Below are positions 12,069 to 22,844 of a DNA stretch of 64,000 nucleotides, piece by piece. The notes under the pieces were generated by a model. It saw only the letters and a list, made by a program, of their open reading frames with translations. It ran no database searches and had not been told where the DNA came from. Both the position numbers and the translations under genes were made by a program. How positions within the stretch are numbered: position 1 is the stretch's first letter; each line of letters starts with the position of its first letter. Location: assembly GCA_015680905.1 (NCBI GenBank), contig CM027385.1, forward strand, positions 26,170,501-26,234,500, given 5' to 3'. Source of the stretch: Coptis chinensis. Lineage: Eukaryota > Streptophyta > Magnoliopsida > Ranunculales > Ranunculaceae.

Positions 12069-12083
12069 ATATAGTTGTGTTTC
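12069..12083. repeat. Target site duplication of the LINE, left copy
   Basis: ATATAGTTGTGTTTC occurs here and identically at 18672-18686, immediately after the LINE tail. A perfect 15-bp duplication is typical of target-primed reverse transcription and fixes the LINE boundaries. Confidence 0.9.
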
Positions 12084-12304
12084 GATATGGGTAACAATAA
12101 TGGGGAACATTGTTGTGGAAAACGGCTGCAACATAACCTAAACTAATTCATGATCCTGTATACCTCGTGTTTCCTAGAATAGGAAAAAAAAACCCTCAGA
12201 CAAGTTTCCTTATCCTGTTCTATAGAAAGTTCTTTTCCACTTAAGGTAAAATCCTTCATTGATTACAGTGAGAGTTCTTGAGTGGAAAAAACCTTGAATG
12301 AACT

Positions 12305-13945
12305 ATGAATTCTCTTGCTTTGAATAGGCAAAATTTTCCATCCCTTCAAACAGCAACCACAGCTGCACAGTTACAAAACCCCACGCAAGCGGTGGAAAAA
12401 GATAGCAACCAAGGAGCAAATTGAGCTAACTCAAGAGGACAACCACGAAACTGGAACGCGCTTTTCCAGGGAGAACAAGGAGATACTATCGAAACTGGGC
12501 TTAAACAGTTTAACCTGAACATGGTTGAAGGTGTTGCACAAGTTCTAGAAGAGTTAATTAAAAAAGGTCGGACTTTATGGAAAGATTATGTTGTGGGGTT
12601 TTTCTTAGAACAGAAACTTCCATACCCGGTGGTTAGAGAACTCCTAAGGAAAAAATGGAAAACAAAGGGGGACTATGAGATGGTTGCGGATGCAAACTTG
12701 TTTTACTTCAAATTTACCAATGAAGAAGACAAGAGAAAGGTGCTGGAAATGGCACAAATATACATGGCAGGGAAATGTTTCATTGTTACCCAATGGAGTC
12801 AGGATGTTGAAAAGAGGAAAAACACAGTCAAGGCTATCCCTATTTGGGTAAACTTACATAATGTGCCAAAGGACTTGTGGAATGGGGAAGGCTTGGGATT
12901 TCTAGCAAGCAGATTAGGGGAACCCCAGAGGATGGATGAAACCACTGCTTCAAGGAAAAGGTTAACTTATGCTAGAGTCAGTATCAGTAGAGATTAATGC
13001 AGAGTTACCTGAAACCTTTGATATCGATATGGGTGGGGGTGACATTAGAACGATTTCGGTAGAATATGGCTGGATACCCAAGCTGTGTGACTGTTGTAGG
13101 AAGTTCGGACATAAGACTGCAGGGTGTTTGAGGAAAAGTAACATAGGGGAAAATGATAGATAGAAGGAGGTGATGGAGGACGATTCGGTCACTATTCCTG
13201 AGAGTAGCACGCTAATGAATGAAACAGGGGTAGAAATCATAAGTGTTGCTAAAGAAGCAGAAAGGCAAGCCCCAGATGACCTATCAGCAGATAGGGAGGA
13301 GTTGACAAATAGCAATGCCAATGAGGAAGGAGAAACACGGAACCCAGATAGTGGAAACTGAGATCAACAAAGTCTTTGTGGACGCCGCCCGAATAATAGA
13401 GGTGGGTGAGTCTTGAGGTTAGTACAGAGAACAACATAGGGATCAGAACAGTGGTAGCTATGAGTACAGAGGCAGTCGAACATGGTGAAGCTGTAAGAGA
13501 GACTGAGCTTAGTGGGGATTTGAATAGAGAAAGAAGAGATGAGGATTGTGAGATGGACCAGGGGGTTTAGACAAGGGCAGAAAATGAATATGAGCAAGTT
13601 ACAGAGATACTAGTATCGGCAAGTGGTATAGAAAATGAACAGGAGCAATTTAGAGTGGAAACAAATGAAAACAGGGTGAATAATTCAGAGGTGGTAGTGG
13701 GAGAATATGAAAATGCCTTAGTGCCTTATGAGGAGATCTCACAAGGTATTGAACTAGGTATAGGGTTTAACCCTCTGATGTGTTATGAGGAGGAGCACGA
13801 TGAATACAATAAAATCAGTGAAAGCACAAGGTTGGGGGAGCTGTCTGACGTAGTAGTGTCTGAAGAAGAGACGGAATACTTCAAAGATAGAAATCTGATT
13901 CCTTTGTCTGAAGAGCCTCAAACGCCGCTAAAGGTGGAGTTGTGA
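12305..13945 (+). pseudogene. LINE ORF1: DUF4283 / zinc-knuckle RNA-binding protein, broken
   Basis: ORF1 of plant L1-type LINEs binds the element RNA. The probable start is ATG at 12305 (MNSLALNRQNFPSL); an in-frame TGA at 12422 interrupts it and the same frame resumes through 12521-12997. That part is a DUF4283 domain (GRTLWKDYVVGFF, then WVNLHNVPKDLWN, then SRKRLTYARV). A frame change near 12980 leads to the second frame (VEINAELPETFDIDM) and a perfect CCHC knuckle, CDCCRKFGHKTAGC, at about 13084-13125. An acidic, Glu-rich C-terminal tail extends to 13945, again over more than one frame. At least three lesions, so non-functional. Confidence 0.9.
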
Positions 13946-13993
13946 CTCGTAGTCAAGGTAAACAGAACCAATCAGCCAGTGGAAAAAAACAGC

Positions 13994-16900
13994 AAAGGAA
14001 ATAAATAAGGTGAGAGTTGAAAAGAAGTTATGTTTGTTTGGGATACTCGAAACAAAAGTGAAAAAGGAGAAGTATGACAGCATAAGAAACATTTGCTGTC
14101 CTACATGGGAGCATGAAAACAATCATAAGAAAGTTGGGTCAGGCAGAATCTGGGTATGCTGAAATCCTTTTGTGGTAAAGGTAAAGAAAATAGATATGAC
14201 TGAGCAATTCATTCATTGCAGGGTTGAATTCCTACCAAAGGCGGATGAGTTTTTCCTTACAGTGGTGTATGCGAGCAATTCTTTTTAGGAGAGGTTAGCA
14301 TTGTGGAAAGATGTGATAAGGCTGCAGAGCTCAATCACAAAACCTTGGTGTGTAGCGGGAGATTTTAATAACATCAGAACAGCGAACGAAAGAACAAGGG
14401 GTGAACCTATGCATCCTAAAGAAGCCCAGGATTTTATTCTCTGTCTTCAGAATGCCGGGTTAACTGATATCAATTCTAGTGGATTCTTTTACACTTGGTG
14501 GAATAAATCTGTGGGAACGGCAAGCATTATGTCAAGAATAGATAGATGCCTAGTAAATAGTTTGTGGATGCATAAATATCCTAATTCAGGGGCTGAATTC
14601 TTACCTCAGGGAGTTTCCGACCACTCCCCTATACTTCTCACATGGAATGATTTCAACCGGTCCCTGACTCCTTTTAGATTTTGTAACTTTTAGGTTTATC
14701 AACCGGAGTTTAAAAATATCCTAGAAGAAGTTTGGAATACAAGAATATATGCTAATCCCATGTATGTTCTAATCCACAAACTCAAGATGCTAAAGGAGAG
14801 GATGAGACCTTGGGCCAAGAGAAACTTCTCAAATTTACATGAGAGAGTTATAACCGCAAGGCAGCAGTTAAGTGATGCACAGATTCACCTACAGAATAAT
14901 CCATCGGATGTGGGTCTGGGATTGTGTGAAAAACAGGCAATGCAGAGATATATTGATCTTGCGAGAGCGGAAGCAATAGATTTGGCCCAGAAGGCTGAAG
15001 CTCAATGGATGACAGAAGGGGATAGGTGTTCGAGCTTTTTCTTTAACTCATTGAAAGAAAAGGCAGCCAAGAAGGTATATGGGAAATAGCGAATGATAGG
15101 GGTGAAACAGTGCATGGACAGGCAGAAATAACACAGAGCATAGTGAATTACTTCACTCAAATGTTGGGTATTGCAGCGCCACCGGTGAGTGATAGAGAAT
15201 TTTTCACGGAGCTGAATGTCAGAGATAGTGTTGACTCAGGTATGAGTACGATGTTGGAAGCTGAGGTGAGTGCCACAGAAATCAGGGAAGCCTTGTTTGA
15301 GATGGATAACAATAAGGTGCTAGGACCAGATGGGTATAACCCGTTCTTCTTCAAATTTTGTTGGGATACAGTTGGGGTGGATGTTGTGAATGCCATAAAA
15401 AATGTCTTTAGAACAAACAAAATGCCCAGGGGAACAAATGCTACATTTCTATGTTTGATTCCAAAAGTGGCTTCGCTAGCTAAAGTGGAAGATTTCAGAC
15501 CGATTGCTCTGTGTAATACGATTTACAAATGTGTTTCAAAAGTCATCACCAACAGATTGAAGATGGTGATACCAGAGCTAGTACACGACAATCAGTCATC
15601 GTTCATCCCAGAGAGATCTATACAGGATAACATCCTTTTATCCCATGAAGTTTTGAGAGGATACGAAAGAAGACATGGAACTCCAAGATACTCTATAAAA
15701 CTGGACATAAGGAAGGCCTATGATATGGTGAGTTGGCAGGTCATCTTGTACATGATGGATAGATTTCAGTTCCCACACAAGCTGAAAAAGTGGATTCAGT
15801 TATGCATTAGCACGCCTTATTATTTTGTCCTCATAAATGGCGCGCCTGAAGGTTTTTTCCCCGGAGGTAGAGGGTTAAGGCAGGGAGATCCCATGTCTCC
15901 ATATTTGTTTGTGCTAATAATGGAAGTTCTTGGCTGCCTAATCAGAGAGAGTGTGGAAAATAAGCTGATCCAATTCCATTCAAAATGCAAAAGGAGTCAA
16001 CTCACGCATCTGGCTTTTGCGGATGATGTACTTATCTTCTGTAAAGGGGAAGTGAATTCCATATATGCACTCAGACAATGTTTGGGGGACTTTAGCACAT
16101 CTACTGGGCTACAGATAAATTCGCAGAAGACTACTATCATGATTGGTGCTATGGGACAACAGGATAGCTTGGATTTGGCTCAGATTCTAGGTATTGAACT
16201 CGTCACCCCTCCAGTGAGATACCTAGGACTTCGTCTCATATTAGCTAGGCTTGGAATCAGAGAATGTCAACCACTGATAGATAAGGTCACAAGCAGAATC
16301 AAGGATTGGAAAGCAAAACTGCTATCTCATGCAGGTAGATTGAAACTCATATTATCAGTGCTTGGCTCATTACATGTTTATTGGGCCAGAACATTCATCC
16401 TGCCAAAAACAGTTCTAGAACAAGTTGAAAAAATTTGTGCGACTTTTCTATGGAGTGGAACTGATACAAAGATATGTGTGCACCAAGCGAGCCTAAGAAC
16501 CACATGCAAGACAAAGGAAGAAGGGGGTCTGGGGATCATGAATATGGAAGTATGGAACAAAGGTGCCTACTGCGGTTTGGTCTTCAAAGTAGCGGCGAAG
16601 GAAAGCAGTATCTGGGTTGACTGGGTATGGAAGAACCTTTTGGCCCATAAATACTTGTGGACGATGATAGTCCCGCAAGACTGCTCATGGTCATGGCGGA
16701 ACATTCTACAGAGCAGAAAAGAAGCGAGCGAGCTTATTCTTTACTCGATCTTCAATGGAAGAGATACGTTAGTATGGCACGATCTATGGTGTCAAAGTAG
16801 CCCTCTATTGTTCAATGCGCAAGCAGTTGCTGAAATTTAGCTTCCACTAAATGCCACAGTGGATCAACTCTAATCAGAAGGTGAGTGGAACGAAGTGGTA

Positions 16901-18103
16901 CAGAATATCAAATGTAATAGGCTACGAGAGGATATCTTGAGTACACATATCAACAAGCATCTAGATCAAGATCAAGTGGTGTGGAAACCTCATCAGAGTG
17001 GGAAATTCACGTCGAGAAGTGCATATGAAGCCCTGAGGGCAAAAGATGTAAAAGTTAGATGGTAGAGACTTGTGTGGGGCAGATTGGTTATACCAAGACA
17101 CTCCTTTACGACCTGGCAGCTGTTTTCTAATAGCTTATCAACGCAAGATATGCTGGTGCACAAAAAAATCCTCTCTTTCTCCTCCTGCTGCTTGTGCAAC
17201 CAAAGTAGAGAATTTTCAAATCATCTCTACTTTGAATGCGCGTATTCGCGAGAGATCATCGATGGCATAAAATCAATCCTGGGTATTATGACGGATGATA
17301 GAAGCTCAAATAGGGAGTGGTCATCGCTGCTGCGGTTATGTAGAGGATCCAACTTAGTGGCAGATATTTCTAAGGTCTATATATGCGCGGTAGTTGATGG
17401 GATATTGAAAGAAAGGAATGGGAGACGTTCCAAGAGTAGGGAGAGACCAGCGAAAGTGGTCTTGAGGAAAATCATCAGAGAGACAAAGATGTATGTTCAG
17501 ACGCAAGTAGCTAAGATTGAAGATTCGTTGGAAGCTAGACAGCTTTGTCAGACACTAGGAATGCAGGTAAAGTTCAGAGAAAGGAAGAGGCGAGAGTACA
17601 ATTGGATCCCACCGGAGGAAGGAAAGGTGAAGCTAAATTCAGATGGTGCATTGACGGCTAAGGGGTCCGGCCATAGAGGTATTATCAGGAGCAGTCAAGG
17701 AGAGGTGGTAGCAGCCTATACGGGAAGCGGTGATGTGCAAGCTGTACTCTACCAGGAGCTGAAAGCAATTGTGATTGGACTCGAGCTATGCTATGAACTA
17801 GGATATAAAAAGGTGGAAGTTGAAACGGACTCCCTTACAGCAGTGAATATCATCACAAAAATTGCAAAACCACCATGGACTTGTTCGAATTTGGAAGCCT
17901 TGATATCAAAGCAAGTTGCAAAATTAAGATACTGCTCTTTTGCGCATGTGTTCAGGGAAGCTAACAAGCCGGCAGACTTGCTTGCAGGGCTTAAGACTTC
18001 TGTCTGTAATGACTTGGTAATGTTTACTCCTCCCCTAGATAGAGAATTGTATAGACTCATAGAGGAGGATACTATAGGTACGATCTATGTAAGACTTGGT
18101 TGA
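13994..18103 (+). pseudogene. LINE ORF2: endonuclease, reverse transcriptase, RNase H, broken
   Basis: The polyprotein nicks target DNA, copies the RNA and degrades it. APE-type endonuclease at about 14025-14660 shows LETKV, AGDFNNI, SRIDR and SDHSPI. Reverse transcriptase at about 15290-16130 shows GPDGYNPFFF, SFIPERSIQDN, LDIRKAYDMVSW, LRQGDPMSPYLF and the catalytic LAFADDVLIF. zf-RVT lies around 16980-17240. A plant-specific C-terminal RNase H at 17630-18000 shows LNSDGA, YQELKAI, ETDSLTA and FREANKPADLLA, so its acidic residues are kept. In-frame stops occur at 14160, 14286, 14691, 16838, about 16871 and about 17063, with a frame change near 15080. Otherwise it is full length. Confidence 0.93.
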
Positions 18104-18671
18104 TTTATACAGGTGAGGGTCAGCCTAACCCTAGCTTCTCTTAAAATATATATATATATGATGGTGCATTGACGGCTAAGGGGTCCGGCCATAGAGGTAT
18201 TATCAGGAACAGTCAAGGAGAGGTGGTAGCAGCCTATACGGGAAGCGGTGATGTGCAAGCTGTACTCTACCAGGAGCTGAAAGCAATTGTGATTGGACTC
18301 GAGCTATGCTATGAACTAGGATATAAAAAGGTGGAAGTTGAAACGGACTCCCTTACAGCAGTGAATATCATCACAAAAATTGCAAAACCACCATGGACTT
18401 GTTCGAATTTGGAAGCCTTGATATCAAAGCAAGTTGCAAAATTAAGATACTGCTCTTTTGCGCATGTGTTCAGGGAAGCTAACAAGCCGGCAGACTTGCT
18501 TGCAGGGCTTAAGACTTCTGTCTGTAATGACTTGGTAATGTTTATTCCTCCCCTAGATAGAGAATTGTATAGACTCATAGAGGAGGATACTATAGGTACG
18601 ATCTATGTAAGACTTGGTTGATTTATACAGGTGAGGGTCAGCCTAACCCTAGCTTATCTTAAAAAATATAT
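17642..18671 (+). repeat. Tandem duplication of the LINE 3' end (two ~515-bp units)
   Basis: Unit 1 (17642-18159) and unit 2 (18160-18671) each start GATGGTGCATTGACGG inside the RNase H domain and end in an A/TA-rich tail. I see only about three or four base differences outside the tails. The 15-bp target duplication flanks the pair, not unit 1 alone. Unit 2 is open for 150 codons and repeats most of the RNase H domain. It looks like a 5'-truncated second copy landing at the tail, or template switching during one insertion. Confidence 0.9.
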
Positions 18672-18686
18672 ATATAGTTGTGTTTC
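18672..18686. repeat. Target site duplication of the LINE, right copy
   Basis: Identical to 12069-12083 (ATATAGTTGTGTTTC), following the TA-rich tail. The host CACTA sequence resumes after it. Confidence 0.9.
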
Positions 18687-18866
18687 TCTCAAATTTCAAG
18701 TATAAACATGAAACACCTTAGTAGCTATGTCATGCTATTAGATAATAATTGACTCACCAAATTATAATCTCAAAGATCTTGAACTTGTGTCTACAACCTA
18801 ATTAAATAACCTTCAGTCTAACCATAGCACATTTGATTAAATTAAATCAATAACTAAGAAATAACT

Positions 18867-19040
18867 TACGAAGAAAGAAAAAGTACCAAAATTCAGACTT
18901 GCATTTCCGTATTGAATCCTCAAAGCTATTCCAATCATGCAAGCCTTTTGCAGTCTCCACCAAAGCATTTCATCTTGCACTGTCGCACAATGTGTACTTA
19001 AAAGTTCACAAGAAACTTGTTTATCGAAAAACATATAAGT
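18867..19040 (-). pseudogene. Exon-like segment in CACTA 1, right of the LINE
   Basis: On the minus strand a pyrimidine-rich tract ending TTTGGTAG precedes the segment at 19041-19042, and a consensus donor GTAAGT follows it below 18867. The enclosed 174 bp is open throughout, reading TYMFFDKQVSCELL, then DEMLWWRLQKACMIGIALRI. Good splice signals on both sides plus an open frame suggest a captured host exon. I do not recognise the family. It lies upstream, in minus-strand sense, of the segments at 9232-9540, with the LINE sitting in what would be an intron. Confidence 0.4.
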
Positions 19041-19899
19041 CTACCAAACAAACCAAAACAGGATGAGACTAACCAAATGGAAACCAAATTCTATTCCAAA
19101 AAACACCTTAATAACAGTAACGCATAAACTGCAAAGACACACCCAAACCGAACTTTAAAACTTTAGCACCATAAATTAGCTTAAACAATAAAAAAGGTAA
19201 ATAAGCTACTAGAATTCTTGAATTAGACGAATAAACCCAAATTCAAAGATAATGGTAGAGTAGATCAAACATAAACTTTACTGCCATTAGTATTTGGATC
19301 ATATAGTAAAAAGATGGCGAAGAGAACCTGAAACCAGTGGCAGAAATGACATTTTAAAAGCCCCAGCTTTCAAAATCCATAGAGAAATCTCAGCACTGGA
19401 GCGAAATCTCAACAAACAATCGAAACCGAATTTAATTAAATATAACCCTAACCAATTAATCAAAGACAAAACTATTAATTAAAACCAACACTATTAGAAA
19501 TTCTAGATTTAAGGGTGGGGAAAACTCATAAGTGAGAGATACTAACTAGAAGGAGAGAATAACGAGGTGAGAGAGGAGAGAAAGAGACGATCTTTCCAGT
19601 TGCTTTGAGAGACTTTGTTGGAGTGATGACGTGGTTTCCTTTCTTGGAGAGACGACACTGAGAGAGGAGAGACGGTGGTGGTTTGTTTCCTTAGCATTTA
19701 GGTCTTTTTCTTTATTTTATTTTTCATGTTTGTATGCGGCCAGGTATACTATTTTTCCCTTTTATTTTTTTATTCAAATTATTTTGTTATACTCATAAAA
19801 CAGAATGAGGGCGCGAGATACCAAAACCCAGGAGGCAAGATCTAATTTTTTTTTGCAATGGGGTAGGAAAGGTTTAACGATGAAATTTTGGTCCCAAAA
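19041..19899. other. CACTA 1 interior, with a TC-rich 5'UTR-like stretch
   Basis: Mostly AT-rich and intron-like. At about 19510-19700 the minus strand is rich in CTCTC and TCTCTCC, the composition of a plant 5' untranslated leader, and it precedes the exon-like segment at 18867-19040. This fits captured promoter and leader sequence of a host gene transcribed leftwards. No start codon could be fixed. Confidence 0.35.
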
Positions 19900-20204
19900 C
19901 CAATAAGATCCGCGATGTTGTGTAAAAACCACATCAATGACAACGTTGTTAAATGTTGCCTTATGTCAAAAGATTTTGCCGATGCTCATTACGTCGCTAA
20001 AAACTAACTCTCAATTTTATTATTTTATCGAACTTAGAATATGACTTTTGGTGACATTAAAAATGTTGCCAAATATTGGTTTTAAATGCCGTGACAAAAG
20101 TTTACTTGTGATGCTTGTAAACGTCGCCAAAGGGAATCATTACCTACGTTTTTCCAGCGACGCTAATACTTTTGCTGCTAAAGAACTAGTTTGTTGTAGT
20201 GTTA

Positions 20205-20627
20205 CACGCTGTTTGAGGAGAAGGCGACATTGGTTGGCGCATGATATGAGAATCAATCCCAAGTGTTTGAGCGTTCCCTATTTTAAGTTACAAAAAAGGT
20301 CCACTTAAAAAGCCCACAATCCGGGTTTTTGATAATTAAACAACTTAGCCTTCAAGGCTCAAAACATAAAAGTAAACTAACACTAAGACTAATCTAATAG
20401 ATTAACTAGTTTGGATATATTATCTAGATTAACTAGAGCTAAACATAATTAGAGTGTTAATTACCATGTTGATTCAAAGTGCGCGAGCGTATGATTTACA
20501 ACTCGCCTCACACACTTGAACTTCCTAAGAGAATGAAAACTCTAACTCTTGGTAAGTTGTACAACTTCAACCAAGTGTTCCACTCACATCAATCCAAATA
20601 ACTAATCAAAAAATCATTTTTGTTTTC

Positions 20628-20666
<39 letters not shown>

Positions 20667-21056
20667 ATTTTTTTATTTATCTATCTATTACAACAAAGTC
20701 CACTGATTTATACTACTCTATTACAAAATTCGAGTTTCACAGTACAACTACACACTAAAAAATGAATGATCTGTGAAAAAATGAGACACCGGTGTGTGAA
20801 GGTGGCTGGGCGGTCGCACTCCGGCTAAGGGGCGGTCGCGTGGTCGATCCTGGCTAAGTTGCTCCACCTTCCAGTTGCAGCTTCAGGTCCTCTCCAGCAT
20901 GCAGATCTCGAACCTAGATTTGCAAAATAGTAGATTAGTAATGAAAAATAACGACATATATTAACGAAAATTAGAAAAATAAGAAGTGAAAAGGTGAGAG
21001 TGATGCTTCCCTCCTTAGATGCTCAACCATGCATCCTTGGTCCTTCAATCCATGCA
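20205..21056 (-). mobile_element. Element B: 5' leader, right half
   Basis: Leader of element B resumes after CACTA 1. It contains a TA microsatellite and poly-T run (about 20628-20676) and a GC-rich stretch at 20805-20860 with GGGCGGTCGC repeats, the counterpart of the leader minisatellites of C and D. No ORF supported. Confidence 0.6.
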
Positions 21057-21072
21057 TGACCGCAGTGCCATT

Positions 21073-21944
21073 TGATGCTATAGTAGTGGGAGTCATCAAA
21101 AAATATTGATTGAGGTTCACCATAAATTGTTTGGAGCTTGGATGGTTGGGAGTTTTAGAAGGAAGAACGTAGATTTATTTAGTTTTAAACTTGTATTGGT
21201 TAACTCTATTGTATTGAGTAAGCTTAAAAAGACTAAGTTGTTTAAATGGTTGGAGACACAAACTTGAAATAAATGAAGCGATTGATTGAAAGAAAGAACA
21301 AACAAACAAAGAAATGATTGATTGGATGAAGAACAAAAAGTAAATAACTTGATTGAAAATGAAGAACAAAAAGTAAATTACTTGAATGAAAATAACTAGA
21401 AAATAACTAGAAAATAAATCCTACATGACACTAGAATAAGTCTAGGTGCATTCTCTCTCCCTAACTTTTGGTTCTTATAACCCTACTTTTACAAAAGACT
21501 GATTTGCCCTCCTCCTCTATAATAAAGACACCTCTCATGTTGCTTTATGCTTTTGCTTTTGCTTTTGTTTTTGTTTTTTATTTTCTTCTTGATTAATCTA
21601 GGTTTAGAGAAAGCCTTCTTTTGTATCAAGGACATCCATCTTTGGTCTTCTGAGTTAAGGACTTGACTTTCAACTCTTTGGTTATGAGTCCTTGACCTTT
21701 GACCTTTGACTTTGACTTTGACTTTGACTTTTTCAGCACTTTTTCATAGCAGCTTCAAGTATTCATAATAAGTGTAAATAAGGCTCCTTTTGGTGCTAAG
21801 ATGCAACTTTTATGATAAGTTGTCTGAATTGCTCTGTAACTTGAAAAAGCCAATAAAAGCTATGAGTTGTCTTTTCATTATGTGTAAAAAGGGTTGTAAT
21901 GTAGTAATGTAAGGATAATAAAATGCACATTTGGGAGCTGATCA
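21073..21944 (-). mobile_element. Element B: 5' LTR
   Basis: LTR of about 870 bp from TGATG (21073) to CTGATCA (21944), with a degenerate primer-site-like sequence on its left (about 21057-21070), which makes it the 5' LTR of a minus-strand element. It is homologous to the E 3' LTR (about 25816-26708). It contains a tandem TTTGAC array at 21692-21730. Right of it, sequence of element H continues, so B inserted in H. Confidence 0.75.
21692..21730 (+). promoter_or_regulatory. Tandem TTGAC (W-box core) array in B LTR
   Basis: Six TTGAC cores follow each other in CTTTGAC/TTTGAC units. TTGAC(C/T) is the binding core of WRKY factors. The E LTR has four cores at 26466-26494 and the D LTR three at 43489-43514. 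The array may be a stress-responsive LTR element or simply a microsatellite. Confidence 0.4.
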
Positions 21945-22134
21945 AAACACTACTCAAATAATGAGAAAAAGTGCAAGAGAAGAATGCGTGAGTCACATGA
22001 AACGTAGACTAAGGATCCAATAGTTACAACCACTCACTCCAAAGGAGGGTCCGATTACCTTAATGGTGCACTCCCATAAAATAAGATTGGAATGGAGTAC
22101 ACTGAAAAATGAAAATCACGAGTCTTTTTCTAAT

Positions 22135-22162
22135 AATATATATATATTAGATAAAGACTTTA

Positions 22163-22179
<17 letters not shown>
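22135..22179. repeat. AT-rich hairpin and TA microsatellite
   Basis: A 22-base perfect inverted repeat (ending TAGATAAAG, with CTTTATCTA on the other side) surrounds a single base at 22157. The TA run continues to 22200. It probably arose from TA expansion around a short palindrome. Confidence 0.8.
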
Positions 22180-22205
<26 letters not shown>

Positions 22206-22233
22206 GTTTACCATATATTAACAACTGAAAATG

Positions 22234-22714
22234 TTATGGGTCTTTCCATAAATAATTAACACGGAATGCATCCCCAAACAGAATTAGGCACCAAGATTTT
22301 CCATGATGCAGCTTAGTGGAGTGAGAGCGAAGCCTGATGGACCTAGAACATAACCTAGCATGCACCTTTTTCGTCTTCTTTGAACGAAAGGGTGTCCAAG
22401 TGAATGATCGTGAGAGAAATGGATGGTTGTGGAAGATACGTGGGATATGGATAAGTTTTAGAAGGAAGGAATGGAAAAAATGAGAATGTGGGTTTAACAC
22501 AAAACTCATTCATTGTGTAGGTTTGAACTGTCTTATATCTGAAAATAAAAGTGTCAGGTGGCTTGTCCTTGGGTATTATTTCCTTACCATATGGGTTTAG
22601 GAAGTCATGAAGCATAGGAGAAGTAAAAAGGTCAAGTGCAAACTTAGAGTTCCAAGGAGTTGGATTCGCAAACTCACGGGGGTGCAAGGAGTTGGATTCG
22701 CAACTCGTATGCAC
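22234..22714 (-). mobile_element. Element H: ORF related to the C-element ORF (fossil)
   Basis: The minus strand encodes PTPWNSKFALDLF, then LHDFLNPYGKEIIPKD, then NEFCVKPTFSFFPFLPS, in the same order as NLEFVLEPIASETLYNFFNPHGEECLPS and CSEEPTLSYFSSSEP in element C (37458-38192). The ORF type is therefore shared by at least two elements. Function unknown; broken. Confidence 0.5.
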
Positions 22715-22827
22715 TCAGACTGTAACATAAATATTTTGAAAAAATATGAACAGTAAAAACAATGTTTTGTTATGAGAATAGTGAAAACAGTTTTTTGAAT
22801 CTAGTTATGCGATACATAAACAAACAA

Positions 22828-22844
22828 GATGGCCAGTAGCGCCA
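22828..22844 (-). other. Primer-binding site of element H
   Basis: Minus strand TGGCGCTACTGGCCATC, two bases from the LTR start at 22847. A tRNA-Asp-like Athila-type site with several mismatches. Confidence 0.55.

Larger units (their letters stand above)
12084..18671 (+). mobile_element. L1-type plant LINE, full length but with broken ORFs
   Basis: A 6.59-kb non-LTR retrotransposon on the plus strand, bounded by a perfect 15-bp target duplication. Order: about 220 bp 5' UTR, ORF1 (nucleic-acid-binding protein), ORF2 (endonuclease, reverse transcriptase, zf-RVT, RNase H), then a 3' UTR ending in an A/TA-rich tail. The 3'-terminal 0.5 kb is present twice in tandem (17642-18159 and 18160-18671). 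Both ORFs contain in-frame stops and frame changes, so it is not autonomous now. It inserted into CACTA 1, so it is the youngest layer of this stack. Confidence 0.95.
7936..20201. mobile_element. CACTA (En/Spm) DNA transposon 1, gene-fragment carrying, no transposase seen
   Basis: The left end reads CACTACAAGAAA (7936-7947) and the right end is the inverted TTTGTTGTAGTG (to 20201), the hallmark termini of plant CACTA elements. Trinucleotide TTA flanks both sides (7932-7934, 20202-20204), with one extra T on the left; a 3-bp duplication is normal for the superfamily. Subterminal arrays of a GTCGCTAAA/GCGACG motif fill about 7960-8510 and 19900-20175. Without the nested LINE the element is about 5.7 kb. 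I find no TNP2-type transposase, so it is probably mobilised in trans. The interior holds minus-strand exon-like pieces and a TC-rich leader-like stretch, suggesting captured host-gene sequence (Pack-CACTA). It lies in the leader of element B. Confidence 0.8.
2646..21944 (-). mobile_element. Athila-type LTR element B (pol-less, with nested insertions)
   Basis: Minus-strand Athila-type element whose left end lies outside the window. Read right to left it has: 5' LTR (21073-21944), degenerate primer site (about 21057-21070), leader split by a CACTA transposon (7936-20201), gag (about 7225 to 6067), and extra ORFs (about 4313 to 2700). The whole pol segment is missing, so it is non-autonomous. 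Its LTR matches that of E and not those of A, H, C or D. Element A inserted into its extra-ORF end. It is heavily decayed, with several breaks, and is among the older layers here. Confidence 0.7.

Noticed and set aside
14301-14693. Independent endonuclease gene
   Set aside because: It is the endonuclease domain of the LINE ORF2, in frame order with the RT that follows.
18169-18621. Stand-alone host RNase H gene of 150 codons
   Set aside because: It is the duplicated LINE 3' end, nearly identical to 17653-18103 and followed by the same tail.
20628-20676. TA and T runs as a regulatory or origin element
   Set aside because: Simple microsatellite followed by poly-T; such runs are common in plant intergenic DNA.
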